The translations under genes and the position numbers were made by a program. Shown here piece by piece: positions 5,253-7,170 of a DNA stretch of 7,170 nucleotides; the first letter of the stretch is position 1, and each line of letters starts with the position of its first letter. The notes beneath the pieces are model-generated. The model was not told where the DNA came from. It searched no databases and was given only the letters and a program-made list of their open reading frames with translations. The stretch is taken from contig CACXGH010000034.1 in assembly GCA_902767175.1 (NCBI GenBank), positions 1 to 7,170 on the forward strand. The letters run 5' to 3'. This DNA comes from an uncultured Ruminococcus sp. GTDB taxonomy: Bacteria > Bacillota > Clostridia > Oscillospirales > Acutalibacteraceae.

Positions 5253-6953
5253 ATGAAGAAAAAGCTGATAAAAAACTTCGTATTTCTCGGCATTATCCTT
5301 CTTTACACCATTTGCTGTTTCGTGCAGACGCCTATAACAAAGGCTGTCACAATGGACGGCGAAACAGCCATAGGCTCTATGTGGTCGCTCCTGCCTCCGA
5401 TAATAGCAATCGGATTGGCGCTGATAACCAAGGAGGTCTATTCTTCTCTGTTCCTCGGTATAGTTTCGGGCGCGATAATAGCGGCAATATCCTTCGGCTC
5501 GGGCTTTGAGGGCACTATGAATTACATAGTAAAAGACGGTCTTATAAGCAATATCGCAGATTCCTATAATGTCGGTATTCTTATATTTCTTGTTGTTCTC
5601 GGCGCAATAGTTGTTCTCATGAACAAGGCAGGAGGAAGCCGTGCATACGGTGAGTGGGCTGCAAAGCACATAAAGACAAGAAGAGGAGCAAGTCTTTCGA
5701 CCTTTTTCCTCGGCGTGCTTATTTTCGTAGACGACTATTTCAATTGTCTTACGGTCGGCTCGGTAATGCGTCCTGTAACAGACAAGCATCAGATATCACG
5801 CTCTAAGCTTGCATATCTTATTGACGCTACTGCAGCGCCTGTCTGTATTATAGCTCCTATATCATCGTGGGCAGCAGCAGTAAGCGGTACTGTTGAAGGT
5901 GTAAACGGCATTCAGCTCTTTATAAGCACGATTCCCTATAATCTGTATGCTCTGCTTACGCTGATAATGGTAATTTTCATAGCCGTCACGAATGTAGACT
6001 TCGGACCTATGAGGCAGCATGAAATAAATGCGATAAATGGAGACCTCTTTACAACACGCAACAGTGTATATGCAGAGGACGACAAACCCTCTACATCAAA
6101 GGGCAGAGTAATTGACCTTATACTTCCTGTTATTGTACTTATATGCTTCTGTGTCATCGGTATGCTGTATACAGGCGGAATATTTGAAGGCAAGAGTATA
6201 ATAGACGCATTTGCGGATTCCGATGCTTCATATGGTCTTTCTGTCGGCTCTATCGGTGCGCTTATCGTTATTATGATATATTTCATGCTCAGAAGAGTGC
6301 TTAAGTTCGGCGAATGCATGGAGTCATTGGTAGCAGGCTTCAAACAGATGGTACCTGCAATTCTGATACTTGTCTTTGCGTGGACTCTCAAATCCATGAC
6401 CAACACCCTCGGCGCAGGTGAGTTTGTAAAGGGTATAGTTGAGAATGCAACAGCGGTTCAGATCCTTCTCCCGATGATACTCTTTGTGGTAGCTCTCGGT
6501 CTTTCGTTTGCGACAGGTACATCATGGGGTACATTCGGAATACTCATTCCTATAGTAACAGGCGTATTCGGCTCACAGCTTGTCAATGCCGCAGAAAACG
6601 GCATTCCTTCAATGGTAGTGATATGCATTTCCGCTTGTCTTGCCGGTGCGGTTTGCGGAGACCACTGCTCTCCGATATCCGATACGACCATAATGGCTTC
6701 TACGGGCGCACAGTGCGACCATGTAAACCATGTATCGACTCAGCTTCCTTATGCAATGACAGTTGCAGGTGTTTCGGCATTAGGCTATCTGCTTGCAGGC
6801 TTTGTACAGAATGTCTTTGTTGTACTCGGAGTTTCAATAGTTCTTATGATAGGTGTTCTCCTTATAATAAGATTGATTGTGGGAAATGACAATAAGCCCA
6901 AGCATTCTGAAAAACCGAAAAAGACTGTTCCTGCAAAAGCCGACAAGAAATAG
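5253..6953 (+). CDS. NhaC-family Na+/H+ antiporter-like membrane protein
   Basis: A 566-residue polytopic membrane protein with roughly 12 to 14 hydrophobic segments. It matches the NhaC antiporter family through the SLLPPIIAIGLALITKEV segment at 45-62, the VDDYFNCLTVGSVMRPV block at 159-175, the SSWAAAVSG stretch at 204-212, ATGTSWGTFGILIPI at 420-434 and GDHCSPISDTTIMAS at 469-483; polar and acidic residues in these blocks (D160, D161, D470, D477) are candidates for ion handling. Proteins of the family exchange Na+ for H+, and some couple this to malate and lactate or other solutes, so the substrate is open and no symbol is given. Residues 1-35 add an extra hydrophobic segment or signal-like region before the usual start of the family, and the C-terminus is a short Lys-rich tail. 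AAAGG at 5239-5243 is nine bases before the ATG. It is a single-gene unit between two terminators. Confidence 0.9.
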   Translation: MKKKLIKNFVFLGIILLYTICCFVQTPITKAVTMDGETAIGSMWSLLPPIIAIGLALITKEVYSSLFLGIVSGAIIAAISFGSGFEGTMNYIVKDGLISNIADSYNVGILIFLVVLGAIVVLMNKAGGSRAYGEWAAKHIKTRRGASLSTFFLGVLIFVDDYFNCLTVGSVMRPVTDKHQISRSKLAYLIDATAAPVCIIAPISSWAAAVSGTVEGVNGIQLFISTIPYNLYALLTLIMVIFIAVTNVDFGPMRQHEINAINGDLFTTRNSVYAEDDKPSTSKGRVIDLILPVIVLICFCVIGMLYTGGIFEGKSIIDAFADSDASYGLSVGSIGALIVIMIYFMLRRVLKFGECMESLVAGFKQMVPAILILVFAWTLKSMTNTLGAGEFVKGIVENATAVQILLPMILFVVALGLSFATGTSWGTFGILIPIVTGVFGSQLVNAAENGIPSMVVICISACLAGAVCGDHCSPISDTTIMASTGAQCDHVNHVSTQLPYAMTVAGVSALGYLLAGFVQNVFVVLGVSIVLMIGVLLIIRLIVGNDNKPKHSEKPKKTVPAKADKK

Positions 6954-6970
6954 TTTGCTGTATTGTTTCT

Positions 6971-7018
6971 GCTGTCATGTCTCCTGAACGGGGATATGAC
7001 AGCTTTGTTTTATATTTT
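6971..7018 (+). terminator. Intrinsic terminator after the antiporter gene
   Basis: GCTGTCAT at 6971-6978 pairs with ATGACAGC at 6996-7003, and the stem continues inward with six more pairs (6979-6984 with 6990-6995, two of them G-U) to a five-base TGAAC loop. A T-rich tract follows from 7004. It lies 17 bases after the stop codon. Confidence 0.85.
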
Positions 7019-7029
7019 GCAGCCGCATA

Positions 7030-7071
7030 TAAGTAACTGCTGCATAAACCACGTCTTACGGCTCAGCACTT
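7030..7071. repeat. Diverged second copy of the MITE-like left end
   Basis: This stretch aligns without gaps to 189-230, the left end of the MITE-like element, at 33 of 42 positions, including the shared CGGCTCA core and the leading TAAG. Similarity stops after 7071, so it is either a solo end or an internally deleted copy; a weak echo of the right end (ATATAACAAGCG near 7088-7099) would make the latter about 80 bp long. It sits just before the second structured repeat, in the same order as at the left of the window. Confidence 0.5.
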
Positions 7072-7115
7072 CCGTAACCATAATATAACAAGCGTCGATG
7101 TCCCCCGCCTTTAGA

Positions 7116-7170
7116 GGGTGCGGGTGTCCGGTGGACACCTCTGCCGAAGGCAGAAGCACCGACCGAGCCG
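7116..7170. repeat. Structured 55-bp repeat, right (intact) copy
   Basis: A nested inverted-repeat element. The outer stem is GGTGC (7117-7121) with GCACC (7156-7160). Inside are two abutting perfect hairpins: GGTGTCC (7123-7129) with GGACACC (7133-7139) over a GGT loop, and TCTGCC (7140-7145) with GGCAGA (7149-7154) over a GAA loop. Together they form a compact three-way junction in single-stranded RNA or DNA. It matches 431-485 at 47 of 55 positions and continues to the window edge, so its right limit is unknown. Confidence 0.75.

Noticed and set aside
6524..6889. Plus-strand frame of 121 codons and the minus-strand frames within the antiporter gene
   Set aside because: Shadows of the antiporter coding sequence, lacking ribosome binding sites and recognisable motifs.

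Overview
The window reads as chromosomal DNA of a low-to-mid GC Gram-positive anaerobe of the Clostridia, most likely a Ruminococcus-type Oscillospiraceae. The basis is strong GGAGG ribosome binding sites, sigma-A-type promoters, GTG starts, U-tailed terminators, a Y-family polymerase paired with a YolD-like gene, and dispersed hairpin repeats. The genus is inference; no rRNA or marker gene is present. All five genes I accept as firm, plus one acidic lipoprotein gene, lie on the + strand.

Region 1 (1-587) has no convincing intact gene. It holds a cluster of hairpins (3-76), a small element with inverted ends flanked by TA (189-365) that resembles a MITE and contains a terminator-like hairpin, and a 55-bp repeat (431-485). 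Diverged copies of the MITE end and of the 55-bp repeat recur at the right edge (7030-7071 and 7116-7170) in the same order and orientation, so the gene block is bracketed by related repeat modules.

Region 2 (588-2731) is a two-gene DNA damage operon. A near-consensus promoter is followed by a LexA-box-like site at the predicted transcription start, then a UmuC/UvrX-type Y-family polymerase with intact catalytic residues and a C-terminal sliding-clamp motif, overlapped by ATGA with a YolD-like gene. Translesion synthesis under SOS control is the expected role.

Region 3 (2767-5086) has its own promoter and looks like a three-gene unit closed by a strong terminator: an acidic lipoprotein with a phenylalanine-containing pentapeptide repeat, a PPP-type metallophosphatase with all metal ligands, and an unrecognised AT-rich gene of 254 residues. 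No terminator separates them, but joint function is not established.

Region 4 (5087-7018) is a single-gene unit: an extended -10 promoter preceded by phased direct repeats, a perfect palindrome in the leader, an NhaC-family Na+/H+ antiporter-like membrane protein, and a terminator. I see no phage, conjugation, toxin, CRISPR or RNA-gene cluster. The least explained items are the repeat modules, the acidic lipoprotein and the unrecognised gene.
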